Under the pieces are notes generated by a model, which saw nothing but the letters and a program-made list of their open reading frames with translations, made no database searches and had not been told where the DNA came from. 64,000 bases of DNA, taken from positions 30,096 through 94,095 of the forward strand of contig CAJXVZ010000003.1 in the NCBI GenBank assembly GCA_913062845.1, written 5' to 3'. Position 1 is the stretch's first letter; each line of letters begins with the position of its first letter. The translations under genes and the position numbers were made by a program. Origin of the DNA: an uncultured Psychroflexus sp. GTDB lineage: Bacteria; Bacteroidota; Bacteroidia; Flavobacteriales; Flavobacteriaceae. Shown here in pieces: positions 1 to 9,422 of the stretch.

Positions 1-2
1 TC

Positions 3-752
3 TTTAATTCAGCGGTCACAATTGACTCGGGTGAAGCAGGTGTATTGTACAGAACATTCGGCGGTGGTGTTGTAACGGACGAACCACCTTTAGATGAAGG
101 TTTTCATATCGTTGCACCCTGGAACAAAGTTTACGTTTATGAGGTAAGACGTCAGGAAATATTTGAAAAAATGAAGGTATTATCCTCAAACGGACTGGAT
201 ATTCAATTAGACGCCTCCGTTTGGTACAAACCCGATGCAGTAAATTTAGGTAAACTGCATCAGGAGATTGGAGATGATTATTTAAATAGAATCATACTGC
301 CTACTATAAGATCAGCTTCAAGAAGTGTTGTAGGCCGATATACTCCAGAGCAACTTTACTCCAGTAAAAGAGATGCTATACAAAGAGAGATTTTTGAGGA
401 AACCAAAAAAATTGTCGACGACCAATATATTGTTTTGGATGAAGTGCTCGTTAGAGACGTGACCCTTCCTCCAACAATCAAACAAGCTATTGAGAGAAAA
501 TTGAAGCAAGAGCAGGAATCTCTGGAATATGAATTCAGATTAGTTACTGCGCAAAAAGAAGCAGAACGTCAAAGAATTGAAGCACAAGGTAAGGCTGATG
601 CCAACAGAATCTTAAGTGCATCACTGACCGACAAAATTCTTACGGACAAAGGTATCGAAGCCACTAACAAACTGGCTGAATCTCCAAACTCAAAAGTTGT
701 AGTTATAGGTTCTGGAGAAAACGGTATGCCTTTAATTCTTGGAAATAATTAA
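3..752 (+). CDS. Prohibitin/SPFH-domain membrane protein (5' end outside window)
   Basis: The frame is open from the left edge, so the gene begins before the window; the first in-frame ATG-like start inside it (TTG at 45) is not the real one. The visible part is the SPFH/band-7 core (the 'GFHIVAPWNKV' and 'EVRRQE' stretches are typical of prohibitins), followed by a Glu/Lys/Ala-rich coiled-coil segment ('KQEQESLEYEF', 'QKEAERQRIEAQGKADANRI') and a short tail. Family members form large ring assemblies at the membrane and often modulate FtsH-type proteases. The N-terminal membrane anchor is expected upstream of the window. The next gene signal is the his leader about 70 bp downstream. Confidence 0.9.
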   Translation, partial: FNSAVTIDSGEAGVLYRTFGGGVVTDEPPLDEGFHIVAPWNKVYVYEVRRQEIFEKMKVLSSNGLDIQLDASVWYKPDAVNLGKLHQEIGDDYLNRIILPTIRSASRSVVGRYTPEQLYSSKRDAIQREIFEETKKIVDDQYIVLDEVLVRDVTLPPTIKQAIERKLKQEQESLEYEFRLVTAQKEAERQRIEAQGKADANRILSASLTDKILTDKGIEATNKLAESPNSKVVVIGSGENGMPLILGNN

Positions 753-806
753 ATCTGACAATTGCTAATTATCTGTTAGCAGCAGATTAAATATAAAATA
801 TATATT

Positions 807-814
807 TACATTTG
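807..814 (+). promoter_or_regulatory. Candidate -7 promoter box for the his operon
   Basis: TACATTTG matches the Bacteroidota -7 consensus TAnnTTTG exactly. It ends only four bases before the ATG of the histidine leader peptide, so the transcript would begin at or next to that ATG. I do not see a convincing TTTG -33 box at the usual 17-21 bp spacing, so this is tentative. Confidence 0.35.
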
Positions 815-818
815 TAAT

Positions 819-869
819 ATGAAAAAAACTTGGACATTACATCATTCTGTGTTTACCCTCAAACGGTAA
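819..869 (+). CDS. Histidine operon leader peptide
   Basis: A 16-codon reading frame, MKKTWTLHHSVFTLKR, ends in TAA. Two adjacent His codons (CAT CAT, 840-845) lie mid-peptide. It sits 66 bases upstream of hisG and its last codons contain one arm of an alternative RNA hairpin (859-866). This is the arrangement of a transcription attenuator: a ribosome stalled at the His codons would leave that arm free, while a ribosome reaching the stop codon would cover it. No database comparison was possible; the call rests on the position, His codons and competing structures. Confidence 0.75.
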   Translation: MKKTWTLHHSVFTLKR

Positions 870-929
870 GTGTGATGTTATGGTTTAAATATACACCCGT
901 TTGAATTTCAGACGGGTTTTTTATTTTTA
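859..929 (+). promoter_or_regulatory. Histidine attenuator (antiterminator/terminator)
   Basis: The terminator stem is 895-904 (ACCCGTTTGA) pairing with 908-917 (TCAGACGGGT), one G:U pair, 3-base loop, followed by TTTTTTATTTTT. The 5' arm can instead pair with TCAAACGG at 859-866, which overlaps the end and stop region of the leader peptide, as an antiterminator (859-866 with 897-904). A weaker upstream pairing of 839-845 (the His codons) with 872-878 is also possible. Translation speed over the His codons should decide which structure forms. Seen in sequence; mechanism inferred from enterobacterial-type attenuators. Confidence 0.75.
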
Positions 930-935
930 AAATTT

Positions 936-1793
936 ATGGAAAACATTAAAATAGGTATTCAAAAATCAGGACGCTTACACGACCAATCTATTGATATCCT
1001 TAAGCGCTGCGGGATTTCAATTGATAATGGCAAAGATCAGCTAAAGGCGGCTTCTCCTAATTTCCCTTTGGAAATATATTATTTAAGAAATGGAGATATA
1101 CCTCAATATCTGAAAGATGGCGTTGTAGATGCAGCTATTATAGGAGAAAATCTGCTGATTGAAAAAGCACCAAAAATTACTTATGTGATGAAATTGGGCT
1201 TTTCGAAATGTCGTGTTAGTCTGGCCATACCAAAAGAAAAAGCATACAATGGCATTTCTGATTTTGATGGCCAAAGAATTGCGACTTCATATCCCAATAC
1301 GGTCAATCAGTTCTTAAAAAAACATCATATTAATGCTGATATACACATCATTAATGGTTCTGTAGAGATTGCACCTAATATTGGTTTGGCAGATGGAATT
1401 TGCGATATCGTCTCAACGGGAAGTACATTGTTTAAAAACAATCTCAAAGAGGTTGAGACACTCTTAATAAGTGAAGCTGTATTAGCGACTTCACCAAATA
1501 TTTCAGCAGATAATAAAGCTATTTTAGATAAACTCTGCTTCAGGTTGGATGCGGTTTTGAAAGCTAAAAATTCAAAGTACATTCTCATGAATGTCCCAAA
1601 TGATAAAATAGACCATGTGATTCAACTTTTACCCGGTATGAAAAGTCCAACCGTGATGCCGCTTGTAGAAAAAAACTGGTCATCGGTACATACAGTCATC
1701 AATGAAAATGATTTCTGGAGTGTGATCGACCAATTAAAGCAAGCTGGCGCCGAAGGTATTTTGGTCGCACCTATCGAAAAAATGATCCTATAA
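936..1793 (+). CDS. hisG: ATP phosphoribosyltransferase, long form (HisG)
   Basis: Catalyses the first step of histidine synthesis, joining ATP and PRPP to phosphoribosyl-ATP. The 285-residue length, the N-terminal 'KIGIQKSGRL' and the C-terminal ACT-like regulatory domain (about residues 210-285, 'MNVPNDKIDHVIQLLPGMKSPT') identify the long, homohexameric form that is feedback-inhibited by histidine and needs no HisZ. It is first in the his operon just after the attenuator and joins hisD by a TAATG overlap at 1793, indicating translational coupling. Confidence 0.97.
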   Translation: MENIKIGIQKSGRLHDQSIDILKRCGISIDNGKDQLKAASPNFPLEIYYLRNGDIPQYLKDGVVDAAIIGENLLIEKAPKITYVMKLGFSKCRVSLAIPKEKAYNGISDFDGQRIATSYPNTVNQFLKKHHINADIHIINGSVEIAPNIGLADGICDIVSTGSTLFKNNLKEVETLLISEAVLATSPNISADNKAILDKLCFRLDAVLKAKNSKYILMNVPNDKIDHVIQLLPGMKSPTVMPLVEKNWSSVHTVINENDFWSVIDQLKQAGAEGILVAPIEKMIL

Positions 1794-3073
1794 TGAAGAC
1801 AATTACAAATCCAAAAAAGTCAACCTGGAAAGAAATTCTTAAACGTCCAACACAGGATTATGCAGCTTTAGAAAATGATGTAAAAGCCATTTTTGAAGAC
1901 ATAAAATCTCACGGTGATAATTCAATAATCAAATATACTGAGCTGTTTGATGGTGTAAGGATAGCAGACTTTTCAGTCGAAGAATCTTCGATTGAAAATG
2001 CTGAAAATAATATTTCAAAAGAACTCAAAAATGCTATTGATGTAGCTTATGACAATATTTACAAATTTCATGAAGCTCAACAAAAGAATACACTGTGTGT
2101 AGAAACGCAGAAAGGTGTAGAGTGCTGGCAGGCTTCAAAACCAATTGAAAAGGTAGGCTTATATATCCCGGGAGGAACAGCACCTTTGTTCTCCAGCATT
2201 TTAATGCTGGGAATACCTGCTCAAATAGCAGGATGTAAAGAAGTAATTATGGTAACACCGCCCGGAAAAGAACAAAACATTCATCCGGCTATGCTCTATG
2301 CCGCAAAATGCTGTGGTATCAATAATATTTTTAAAGTTGGAGGTATACAGGCCATTGCAGCCTTAACCTTTGGCACGGAGACTATTCCTAAGGTATATAA
2401 AATTTTTGGACCGGGAAACCAGTATGTTACAGTAGCTAAACAAGTAGCGACCAGTTATGACGTCTCTATTGACATGCCTGCCGGACCTTCAGAGTTGATG
2501 GTTCTGGCAGATGATTCTGCAAAACCCGCCTATCTGGCCTCCGATTTGCTGAGTCAGGCTGAACATGGTATAGACAGTCAGGTCGTGCTGGTAACTACTT
2601 CAAAGGAAATTGCTGAACGTACTAAGGAAGAAATTGAAAAACAGCTCAATGACCTGCCACGCAAAAATATCGCTCAAAAAGCCATAGAAAACTCTGTTAT
2701 GATCATTGTAGATCATATCAAGACTGCTTTAGATTTAAGTAACCTGTACAGTCCTGAACACCTTATCGTTTGTGTTGAAAACGAAGAAGAAATTGTTTCG
2801 GGCATTACCAATGCCGGGTCTGTGTTTATTGGCAATTACACGCCTGAAAGCGCAGGAGATTATGCCTCAGGCACAAACCATACTTTACCTACCAATGCTT
2901 TTGCAAGACAATACAGTGGTGTGAACCTGGACAGCTTTTGTAAAAAAATAACCTATCAAAAGATCACTAAATCAGGTTTGAAGGCCTTAGGAAAACATAT
3001 TGAAATTATGGCTGAAGCTGAAGAGCTCTTTGCACATAAAAATGCCGTAAGCTTGAGGTTAAAAGATATATAA
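1793..3073 (+). CDS. hisD: Histidinol dehydrogenase
   Basis: Zinc- and NAD-dependent enzyme that oxidises L-histidinol to L-histidine in two steps, the last reaction of the pathway. At 426 residues it has the usual length. Characteristic stretches are present: 'GLYIPGGTAPLFSS', 'GPGNQYVTVAK', 'DMPAGPSELMVLAD', 'LLSQAEHG' and 'GTNHTLPT', which carry the Zn and NAD-binding residues. The start codon shares its A with the stop of hisG. A 71-base gap with a long hairpin separates it from hisC. Confidence 0.97.
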   Translation: MKTITNPKKSTWKEILKRPTQDYAALENDVKAIFEDIKSHGDNSIIKYTELFDGVRIADFSVEESSIENAENNISKELKNAIDVAYDNIYKFHEAQQKNTLCVETQKGVECWQASKPIEKVGLYIPGGTAPLFSSILMLGIPAQIAGCKEVIMVTPPGKEQNIHPAMLYAAKCCGINNIFKVGGIQAIAALTFGTETIPKVYKIFGPGNQYVTVAKQVATSYDVSIDMPAGPSELMVLADDSAKPAYLASDLLSQAEHGIDSQVVLVTTSKEIAERTKEEIEKQLNDLPRKNIAQKAIENSVMIIVDHIKTALDLSNLYSPEHLIVCVENEEEIVSGITNAGSVFIGNYTPESAGDYASGTNHTLPTNAFARQYSGVNLDSFCKKITYQKITKSGLKALGKHIEIMAEAEELFAHKNAVSLRLKDI

Positions 3074-3079
3074 TTGAAC

Positions 3080-3130
3080 CTCAGCAGAATTTTAATAAGT
3101 TAGTTTTCAACTTATGTCAGTTCTGCTTAG
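3080..3130 (+). other. Intercistronic hairpin between hisD and hisC
   Basis: The outer stem is 3083-3089 (AGCAGAA) with 3121-3127 (TTCTGCT); the inner stem is 3095-3101 (ATAAGTT) with 3109-3115 (AACTTAT). There is no T-run after it, so it is not a simple terminator. In an otherwise tightly overlapping operon it could act in mRNA processing or stability; function is inferred only. Confidence 0.45.
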
Positions 3131-3144
3131 ATTCAGAAATCAAG

Positions 3145-4191
3145 ATGATATTGAAAAAAGATATTATAAATTTAATAAGACCTGATTTAAGGACTATCGA
3201 AGCTTATTCATCAGCCCGGGATGAATTTAGCACGACCGGGGAAATGGTATTCCTGGATGCTAATGAGAATCCTTTTGATAATGGCTTAAACCGTTATCCC
3301 GATCCCTATCAAAAAAAATTGAAAGCCAGAATTTCTGAAATAAAGAATGTTCCGGTCAAAAACATTCTGCTCGGTAATGGCAGTGACGAGGTCATTGATC
3401 TTATCATACGTTTATTTTGCAAGCCATATGAAGATAAGGCCCTTATCTTTCCTCCTACATATGGAATGTATAAAGTGGTATGCAATCTCAATGCGATTGA
3501 AGTATTAGAAGTAAATCTCGACAAAGATTTTGAAATTGATATAAAAAAATTAAAACCAGAGCTTCATAAAAATCCAAAATTGATTTTTGTTTGTTCTCCT
3601 AATAATCCCAGTGGAAATTCTATACAGGCAAAAAATATTGAATTTATTCTTGAAAATTTTGATGGGATTGTAGTTCTGGATGAAGCTTACCAGGATTTTT
3701 CGCCGCAAACATCCTGGTCTCGGTTAATTGATAAATACCCTCATCTGATTGTGCTCCAAACCTTTTCAAAAGCTTATGCTATGGCCGGCGCCAGACTTGG
3801 AATGTGCTTTGCAAACCCATTGATCATTGAATATCTCAATCGAATAAAACCTCCTTATAACATCAATCAATTAACACAAATTGAAATACTGAAAGCCTTA
3901 GACCAAAAAGATAAAGTTGACAAACAAATAGAAATACTTTCAGAAGAAAGGCAAAAATTAAACCAGGCGTTGGCAACTGTTTCCTGGATCGAAAATGTTT
4001 ATCCGAGTGATGCCAACTTTGTATTGATTAAAGTTGATGATGCTCAGAAAAGATACGTTGAACTTTTAGAACAAGACATTGTGGTAAGAAACAGACATAA
4101 TTTACCGGGTTGTAAAAATTGTCTAAGAATAAGTATTGGCACACCGGAGGAAAATCAAATCTTAATTGAGGCTTTAAAAACATTGACATGA
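3145..4191 (+). CDS. hisC: Histidinol-phosphate aminotransferase
   Basis: PLP-dependent aminotransferase (fold type I) making histidinol phosphate from imidazole-acetol phosphate and glutamate. It is 348 residues, with 'LDANENP' near the N-terminus, '[13 protein letters not shown]' in the cofactor phosphate region, 'CSPNNPSGN', 'VLDEAYQDF', and '[14 protein letters not shown]' carrying the PLP lysine. It ends in an ATGA overlap with hisB. The ATG at 3145 is accepted because it gives the usual N-terminus and lies just after the hairpin. Confidence 0.96.
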   Translation: MILKKDIINLIRPDLRTIEAYSSARDEFSTTGEMVFLDANENPFDNGLNRYPDPYQKKLKARISEIKNVPVKNILLGNGSDEVIDLIIRLFCKPYEDKALIFPPTYGMYKVVCNLNAIEVLEVNLDKDFEIDIKKLKPELHKNPKLIFVCSPNNPSGNSIQAKNIEFILENFDGIVVLDEAYQDFSPQTSWSRLIDKYPHLIVLQTFSKAYAMAGARLGMCFANPLIIEYLNRIKPPYNINQLTQIEILKALDQKDKVDKQIEILSEERQKLNQALATVSWIENVYPSDANFVLIKVDDAQKRYVELLEQDIVVRNRHNLPGCKNCLRISIGTPEENQILIEALKTLT

Positions 4192-5321
4192 AGAAACTAC
4201 TCATTTTAGACCGTGACGGTACGATCATCAGAGAACCTGAAGATGAACAAATTGACAGCTTTGAAAAACTGGAATTTTATCCCAAGGCTATATCTGTATT
4301 ATCTGATATTTCAAGACTTAATGAATTTGAGTTCATCATGATCACCAATCAGGATGGCTTGGGTACAGATGCCTTTCCGGAGGAGGATTTTTGGCCGGTT
4401 CAAAATTTCATCGTCAAAACTTTAGAAAATGAAGGCATTATGTTTAAAGATATTTTGATTGACAGGACCTTTCCCCATGAAGAAGCTGAAACGCGAAAAC
4501 CCCGAACAGGTTTATTAAAACCATATCTTGACGGTGACTACAATTTAAAAGAATCAATTGTTATAGGAGATCGCCTCACCGATATTGAACTTGCCAAAAA
4601 CATTGGCAGTCAGGGAATCTATATCAATAATAATTCAGGTTTGGGAGATGACGAACTAAGCGAATCTCAATCCGAATTAAAAAAATATATCCAGCTGGAA
4701 ACACAATCCTGGGAAGACATTTACGATTTCATCCGACTGGGTTCAAGAGTTGTTGAAATCAATCGGAACACCAAAGAAACCAGGATTAAAGTCAGGCTCG
4801 ATTTGGATGGAACAGGACAATTTTCATCAAAAACCGGTTTATCATTCTTTGACCACATGCTGGAACAGGTATCCAGGCATGCCCTGGTAGATCTGCAAAT
4901 AGACGTTGATGGTGACCTCAACGTGGATGAACACCACACCATTGAAGACACGGCTATAGCTCTTGGCGAAGCTTTCAGAAAAGCACTCGGCAATAAAATA
5001 GGTCTGGACAGATATGGGTTTTATCTGCCAATGGATGATGCTTTAGCTCAGGTAGGCATAGACTTTGGTGGTCGTCCCTGGCTGGTATGGCAGGCAGAAT
5101 TTAAACGCGAGTACGTTGGAGATATGCCGACAGAAATGTTTATGCATTTTTTCAAATCTTTTTCTGATGCGGCACAGGCCAACTTAAACATCAAGGCAGA
5201 GGGACAAAATGAACATCACAAAATAGAATCAATTTTCAAGGCTTTTGCACGGGCAATTAAAGCAGCAATAAAAAGAGATACTGAAAAACTAATCTTACCA
5301 TCTACTAAAGGAAGTTTATGA
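4188..5321 (+). CDS. hisB: Bifunctional histidinol-phosphatase / imidazoleglycerol-phosphate dehydratase
   Basis: Fusion enzyme for two steps of histidine synthesis. Residues 1 to about 165 form a HAD-type phosphatase (DRDGTI nucleophile loop near the start, 'MITNQDG', 'KPRTG', '[12 protein letters not shown]'). Residues about 185-377 are the dehydratase, with the two metal-binding motifs '[10 protein letters not shown]' and '[16 protein letters not shown]'. The fused form occurs in enterobacteria and commonly in Bacteroidota. It overlaps hisC and hisH by ATGA at each end. Confidence 0.97.
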   Translation: MKKLLILDRDGTIIREPEDEQIDSFEKLEFYPKAISVLSDISRLNEFEFIMITNQDGLGTDAFPEEDFWPVQNFIVKTLENEGIMFKDILIDRTFPHEEAETRKPRTGLLKPYLDGDYNLKESIVIGDRLTDIELAKNIGSQGIYINNNSGLGDDELSESQSELKKYIQLETQSWEDIYDFIRLGSRVVEINRNTKETRIKVRLDLDGTGQFSSKTGLSFFDHMLEQVSRHALVDLQIDVDGDLNVDEHHTIEDTAIALGEAFRKALGNKIGLDRYGFYLPMDDALAQVGIDFGGRPWLVWQAEFKREYVGDMPTEMFMHFFKSFSDAAQANLNIKAEGQNEHHKIESIFKAFARAIKAAIKRDTEKLILPSTKGSL

Positions 5322-5905
5322 GCAAAGAAGTGGTTATTATAGATTATGGTGCAGGAAATATTCAAAGCATTCAATTTGCTTTGAACAGATTAGGCTATAC
5401 TTCAGTCTTAAGTAGTGACCAGGCTGTAATAAAAAATGCAGAGAAATTGATCTTTCCCGGAGTTGGCCATGCTAAAAGTGCAATGAGGCAACTTAAAGAG
5501 ACCGGACTTCACCAATTGATACCAGAGCTAACACAACCCGTTCTTGGAATTTGTCTGGGCATGCAACTCATGTGTAAAAGCACAGAAGAAGGACCGACGG
5601 AAGGACTCGGTATTTTTGATGTAAATGTCAAACATTTTAAAATCGATCAAAAGGTACCCCACATGGGTTGGAACCTTATCAAAAATCTAAAGACAGATCT
5701 ATTTGAAGGTTTACCCAAAGAAACTTATATGTATTTTGTTCATTCCTACTATGTTCCATCAAATACTGAAAGCATAGCTGACTCAGATTATGGGCAAAAA
5801 TTCTGTGCTGCTTTGCAAAAAGAAAATTTCTTTGGCGTCCAGTTCCATCCGGAAAAAAGTGGTGCCTGGGGAGAACAGATCCTGAATAATTTCCTGAAGC
5901 TGTAA
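5318..5905 (+). CDS. hisH: Imidazole glycerol phosphate synthase, glutaminase subunit
   Basis: Class I glutamine amidotransferase that supplies ammonia to HisF. The 195-residue protein has 'DYGAGNIQS' at the N-terminus, the nucleophile Cys in 'GICLGMQLM', and the His/Glu pair in '[10 protein letters not shown]'. It starts in an ATGA overlap with hisB. It is the last his gene here: the next gene is on the opposite strand 10 bases later, so its partner hisF, and hisA and hisI, must be elsewhere or absent. Confidence 0.96.
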   Translation: MSKEVVIIDYGAGNIQSIQFALNRLGYTSVLSSDQAVIKNAEKLIFPGVGHAKSAMRQLKETGLHQLIPELTQPVLGICLGMQLMCKSTEEGPTEGLGIFDVNVKHFKIDQKVPHMGWNLIKNLKTDLFEGLPKETYMYFVHSYYVPSNTESIADSDYGQKFCAALQKENFFGVQFHPEKSGAWGEQILNNFLKL

Positions 5906-5915
5906 TAGTAATTTT

Positions 5916-6824
5916 TTAAAATTTATCAAAAACAAGTTTGTTATCGTAATTTTTTGTTCTGGCGTAATTGAAGCCGTCTTTCCACCATTGAGCCATCAGT
6001 TTTTTATCAAAGATCAATGAATTTTCGGTGAGTTTACTTGGTGTGTAGTACAAATTAAGCTTCACATCACGGTGCATAGCTGCGAGTTTACCTTCTCTTA
6101 TATCATGTTTTTCAACCTGATCCAGCATAAAACCAAAAAGATTCATCATAAGAGAAAACGGGTTTTTGCCAAGCACTTTATTGTGTTCCATATTCTCAGC
6201 TTCCAGAATAATGGCGTCAATTTCAGTAGCACCTCGACGTATAGCTTCCCGAATAGGAACAAGACTACCAAAACCACCGTCAGCATATTCACAATCATTC
6301 TTTCTGACCAAACTCATAAAAGGCACTAAATTACAAGAGATCCAAATCCAGTCTACAAAATCTTCGTAATCAAAACCCTGTATAGACTTATATTCAACTT
6401 CGTTTTTGGTGAGGTTAGAAACAGTAACTATAATGTCCTTTCCGCAACATTTGGCTTTTTCGAAATCTCTGATATCAAAATACTTTTTGATGGTTTTCCT
6501 CAGGTTTTTGCTTTCGCCAAAGGTTCGCTTTTTCTTGATAAACTGAACTACCGTATTCAGGTAGTTGATGGTTACATATTCCCTGCCCTCTTTTTTTCGT
6601 TTTATAAAAGGATTTAAGCTGAAAATATTGGATTGATTGACATTAGTGTAAATGTGCTTAACCTTACTTATATCTCCCATGGACAAATGTGGAATGAGCA
6701 AACTCCCGGTTGAAGAACCCAAAAATAGTCTATAGTCGTGATGTAGCACTTTCATTAAATACTCTGCTACACCACCAGCAAAAGCTCCCTTACTACCACC
6801 ACCTGATATCACTAATGCTCTCAT
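5916..6824 (-). CDS. Patatin-like phospholipase family protein
   Basis: Predicted acyl hydrolase of the patatin/RssA family. Visible hallmarks are the glycine-rich oxyanion loop 'SGGGSKGAFAGG' at residues 7-18, the GxSxG nucleophile elbow GSSTG at 36-40 (Ser38), and the catalytic Asp in 'ADGGFGS' (Asp182). There is no signal peptide, so a cytoplasmic or membrane-associated enzyme is likely. The start overlaps the end of the upstream M1 aminopeptidase by ATGA, so the two are co-translated. The substrate is unknown. Confidence 0.9.
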   Translation of the reverse strand: MRALVISGGGSKGAFAGGVAEYLMKVLHHDYRLFLGSSTGSLLIPHLSMGDISKVKHIYTNVNQSNIFSLNPFIKRKKEGREYVTINYLNTVVQFIKKKRTFGESKNLRKTIKKYFDIRDFEKAKCCGKDIIVTVSNLTKNEVEYKSIQGFDYEDFVDWIWISCNLVPFMSLVRKNDCEYADGGFGSLVPIREAIRRGATEIDAIILEAENMEHNKVLGKNPFSLMMNLFGFMLDQVEKHDIREGKLAAMHRDVKLNLYYTPSKLTENSLIFDKKLMAQWWKDGFNYARTKNYDNKLVFDKF

Positions 6825-8905
6825 TTTAATCTGTCAATTAGATTAATCTGTCTTTTTTCTAAAACAGGAGTCATGGCTTCAATCGCCTTGCTGTACTTTG
6901 GTTTCTTTAAAAGTGTCTCCAATAGTTGCCTGCAAAAATCCCTGAATCTCCATGTATGGTGAAAACTGCCTTCGAGTAGATTTTCTAAAGCTTCATTTGG
7001 AAATGCGTCGATTTGAAACAAATACCCAAATGCATGCTCTCTGACCTGAAATCTGTTTTTTAATGATGTATAACCAACCAATTCTTTAAGATGACTGGTC
7101 GTCTTCTCTGGTTCGTAATCGGGCGACACCAAATTAAGTGTCAGCCATAATTGTCTGATGTTTTTGTCCTTAAAACCAACACTCCCTTCCATTCGCTTCA
7201 GGTACTCATTTTTATCTTGCTGAAAATTCAACCATAAATTGAGCAAGGCATGTTCCTGAGTTTGATAAGATTTATCTAAAAGCAAACTCTCGTATTCTGT
7301 TTTTAAAGCCAAAGGTATTTCATCCAGACTTTCAGCAATAGCCTGTCTCACCCATAAATTTTCAGAAGCGAAAGCTTTCCTGTAAAGCGGAATCAGTTTT
7401 TTATTGTTGGGCTCGGCTGCCATTTGATATACAGCTTCCTGCCCTATATAATCATTAACAGGAAAGCTTAATGCCTTGTTCAGTTCTTCCAGCTTTTCAT
7501 CAATGGATAGCTCTCGCATCGCGATCAACTTAAAATATTCTGGAATAAATAAAGATTCTTCTAAGGCCTGAAGTGCCTGGTCGGCCTGAAAAGCTGACTG
7601 CCTGAGCCAATCGGCTTCAAATTGCGCCAGATTAATATCCGTTAGCGCTTTAACTTCATTCAAAAAGTTGTCTGTAGTGACGTTTTGATAAGCGTAATTA
7701 TTCAAAAAGTTTTTAACTGAAAGATCAAACACTTCTTCTCCAACCAATCTGTTAAGCATAAAGAGTGCCCAGGCACCTTTTTGATAGTAGGTAAGTGAAC
7801 TCGCATTTTCTTTTAAAAGAGGTTCACCTTTTCCCTGGTCGCTTTTGGCTTTTAGTAATTCTGCATTTTGATAGAGCTTGTAGTAGAAATAATCGTCTCC
7901 AAAAATCTGTCGTTCGGCTAAAAGCGCATAATAGGTTGCAAATCCTTCGTGCAACCAGTGGTGCTTTGAATCTGTTTCTGTGATGAGGTTCCCAAACCAC
8001 TGATGAGCCAGTTCGTGGGCATTGACATTTACGTAGTTTCTGTCCTGATAACCAATAGAATCTACAACAAAAGCATCTGAAAAAATGGTCAGAGAGGTAT
8101 TTTCCATGCCGGCGTAAAGAAAATCTCTTACCGGCACTTGTTTGTAATCCTGCCATGGATATTTTACTCCGATCTTTTTTTCTAGGTAGTCAAAAATTCT
8201 TTTGGTATGTCTATATGTAGGCTCGAGATAAGCAGAGTCCTGTTTTAAAACATATTTGTGCAACTCAATTCCCGAATCTGATGTTTCTATTTCGCGGGTA
8301 TAATCTCCGATACTTATAGCCACAAGATAAGAACTCATTGGCTTTTGCATATCATAAACCCATCTGGTCAAGGAATCATTCTCTTTCCACTGTTCTATGA
8401 GCTTCCCATTAGCCAGAGCTCCGTAAAAGCTGGGTACAATGAGACTAAGGTCGAATTCAATCTTGTCATTCATATCATCTATACTGGGCAACCAATGCGA
8501 AGTATATTTACCCTGTCCCTGTGTGAATACTTGATCATTTGCTTTATCTTGATCTTCAAAACCCACAAAATATAAAGTTTGTTTCGGCTTAGCCTTATAC
8601 TTAAAGTTTATATTATAAGTTTTATCTTTTTTAAAACTTCCTGTAAACCAAATCCTTTTAGCTGTTGAATTAATTTCAAAATCAATATCAGACTTCAATA
8701 CTTCAACATTCATTTTTTTGGCATCCAGGTAAATGGAATCCAGGTCTTCAAGGGCTTTAAAAGTCAGCTTTATTCTACCTGAAATTGATCTGTCATTGAG
8801 ATTGGGTATAACATCAGCCGATATTTTTTGAACATCGAATTTGCTTTGATATTGCCCTTGCATAAACCAAGGCATAAGGTATAACAGTAAAAATATTGTT
8901 CTCAC
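6821..8905 (-). CDS. M1 family aminopeptidase, exported
   Basis: Zinc aminopeptidase of the gluzincin clan. An N-terminal hydrophobic signal sequence ('TIFLLLYLMPWFMQG') is followed by the N-terminal beta domain. The exopeptidase motif AGMEN is at residues 265-269; HELAH at 297-301 with a distal Glu about 320 forms the zinc site, and a helical C-terminal domain follows. At 694 residues it is longer than the second M1 enzyme in this window. It probably trims peptides in the periplasm. It overlaps the patatin gene downstream and the small membrane protein upstream (8902-8905), indicating one operon. Confidence 0.93.
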   Translation of the reverse strand: MRTIFLLLYLMPWFMQGQYQSKFDVQKISADVIPNLNDRSISGRIKLTFKALEDLDSIYLDAKKMNVEVLKSDIDFEINSTAKRIWFTGSFKKDKTYNINFKYKAKPKQTLYFVGFEDQDKANDQVFTQGQGKYTSHWLPSIDDMNDKIEFDLSLIVPSFYGALANGKLIEQWKENDSLTRWVYDMQKPMSSYLVAISIGDYTREIETSDSGIELHKYVLKQDSAYLEPTYRHTKRIFDYLEKKIGVKYPWQDYKQVPVRDFLYAGMENTSLTIFSDAFVVDSIGYQDRNYVNVNAHELAHQWFGNLITETDSKHHWLHEGFATYYALLAERQIFGDDYFYYKLYQNAELLKAKSDQGKGEPLLKENASSLTYYQKGAWALFMLNRLVGEEVFDLSVKNFLNNYAYQNVTTDNFLNEVKALTDINLAQFEADWLRQSAFQADQALQALEESLFIPEYFKLIAMRELSIDEKLEELNKALSFPVNDYIGQEAVYQMAAEPNNKKLIPLYRKAFASENLWVRQAIAESLDEIPLALKTEYESLLLDKSYQTQEHALLNLWLNFQQDKNEYLKRMEGSVGFKDKNIRQLWLTLNLVSPDYEPEKTTSHLKELVGYTSLKNRFQVREHAFGYLFQIDAFPNEALENLLEGSFHHTWRFRDFCRQLLETLLKKPKYSKAIEAMTPVLEKRQINLIDRLK

Positions 8906-9407
8906 TTTGAAATATTTTCAATCTTAATTTTTAATAACCCAAACATATAAAAAACCTGAAAGAAGTACGAAACATCAAAGCATCCTTTACAATCAACCTC
9001 GATTTCTTTTCTAAGTTGTTCAACATTTAAATAGGCGAAACTCGAAAGCCTGAGCTTAACTTTATGGTTTACTATAATCCAAATAGCCTGGTAAGAATCG
9101 TATCTGGTATGTTCTGATACATTAAGATAGTAGTCAAAATCAGACCATTTATATCTTTTTTTAACAAAAGGTAAAACCGGATTTATTAAATCTATTCCTG
9201 ACTGATTAATGACAACTTTTTTAAACTCCCAGACAAAATAACCTAAAGCAAGTGCTGAAAACAAAGTAATAAAATTAGTAATGGCAATGATTCAAAAAAC
9301 CTGTGATACGAAAATATGATTTTAAATATGATGAAAATCGGAAAAAGCACCAATGCAACAATCAAAACAAAAGAAAGATACTTGTATTTTGATTTAATTT
9401 GTCTCAA
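8902..9407 (-). pseudogene. Small membrane protein with PH-like domain, apparently frameshifted
   Basis: Two frames together make one plausible protein. The first runs from a TTG at 9407 to a TAG at 9243-9245: 54 residues with basic N-terminus and membrane segments ('YLSFVLIVALVLFPIFIIF'). The second is open from about 9291 down to 8902 and carries the end of a membrane helix followed by a soluble domain ('GYFVWEFKKVVINQSGIDL', 'KKRYKWSDFDYYLN'), resembling bacterial PH-like two-helix membrane proteins. The frames overlap between about 9243 and 9291, where a one-base deletion (or -1 shift) would join them. The second frame alone has no ATG start. It lies between a secreted-protein gene and the M1 peptidase. 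Confidence 0.55.
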
Positions 9408-9422
9408 TACACAGGTGTATGA

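Noticed and set aside
7795..8575. Open frames opposite and within the M1 aminopeptidase gene
   Set aside because: They overlap fully with conserved M1 motifs and have no protein-family character.
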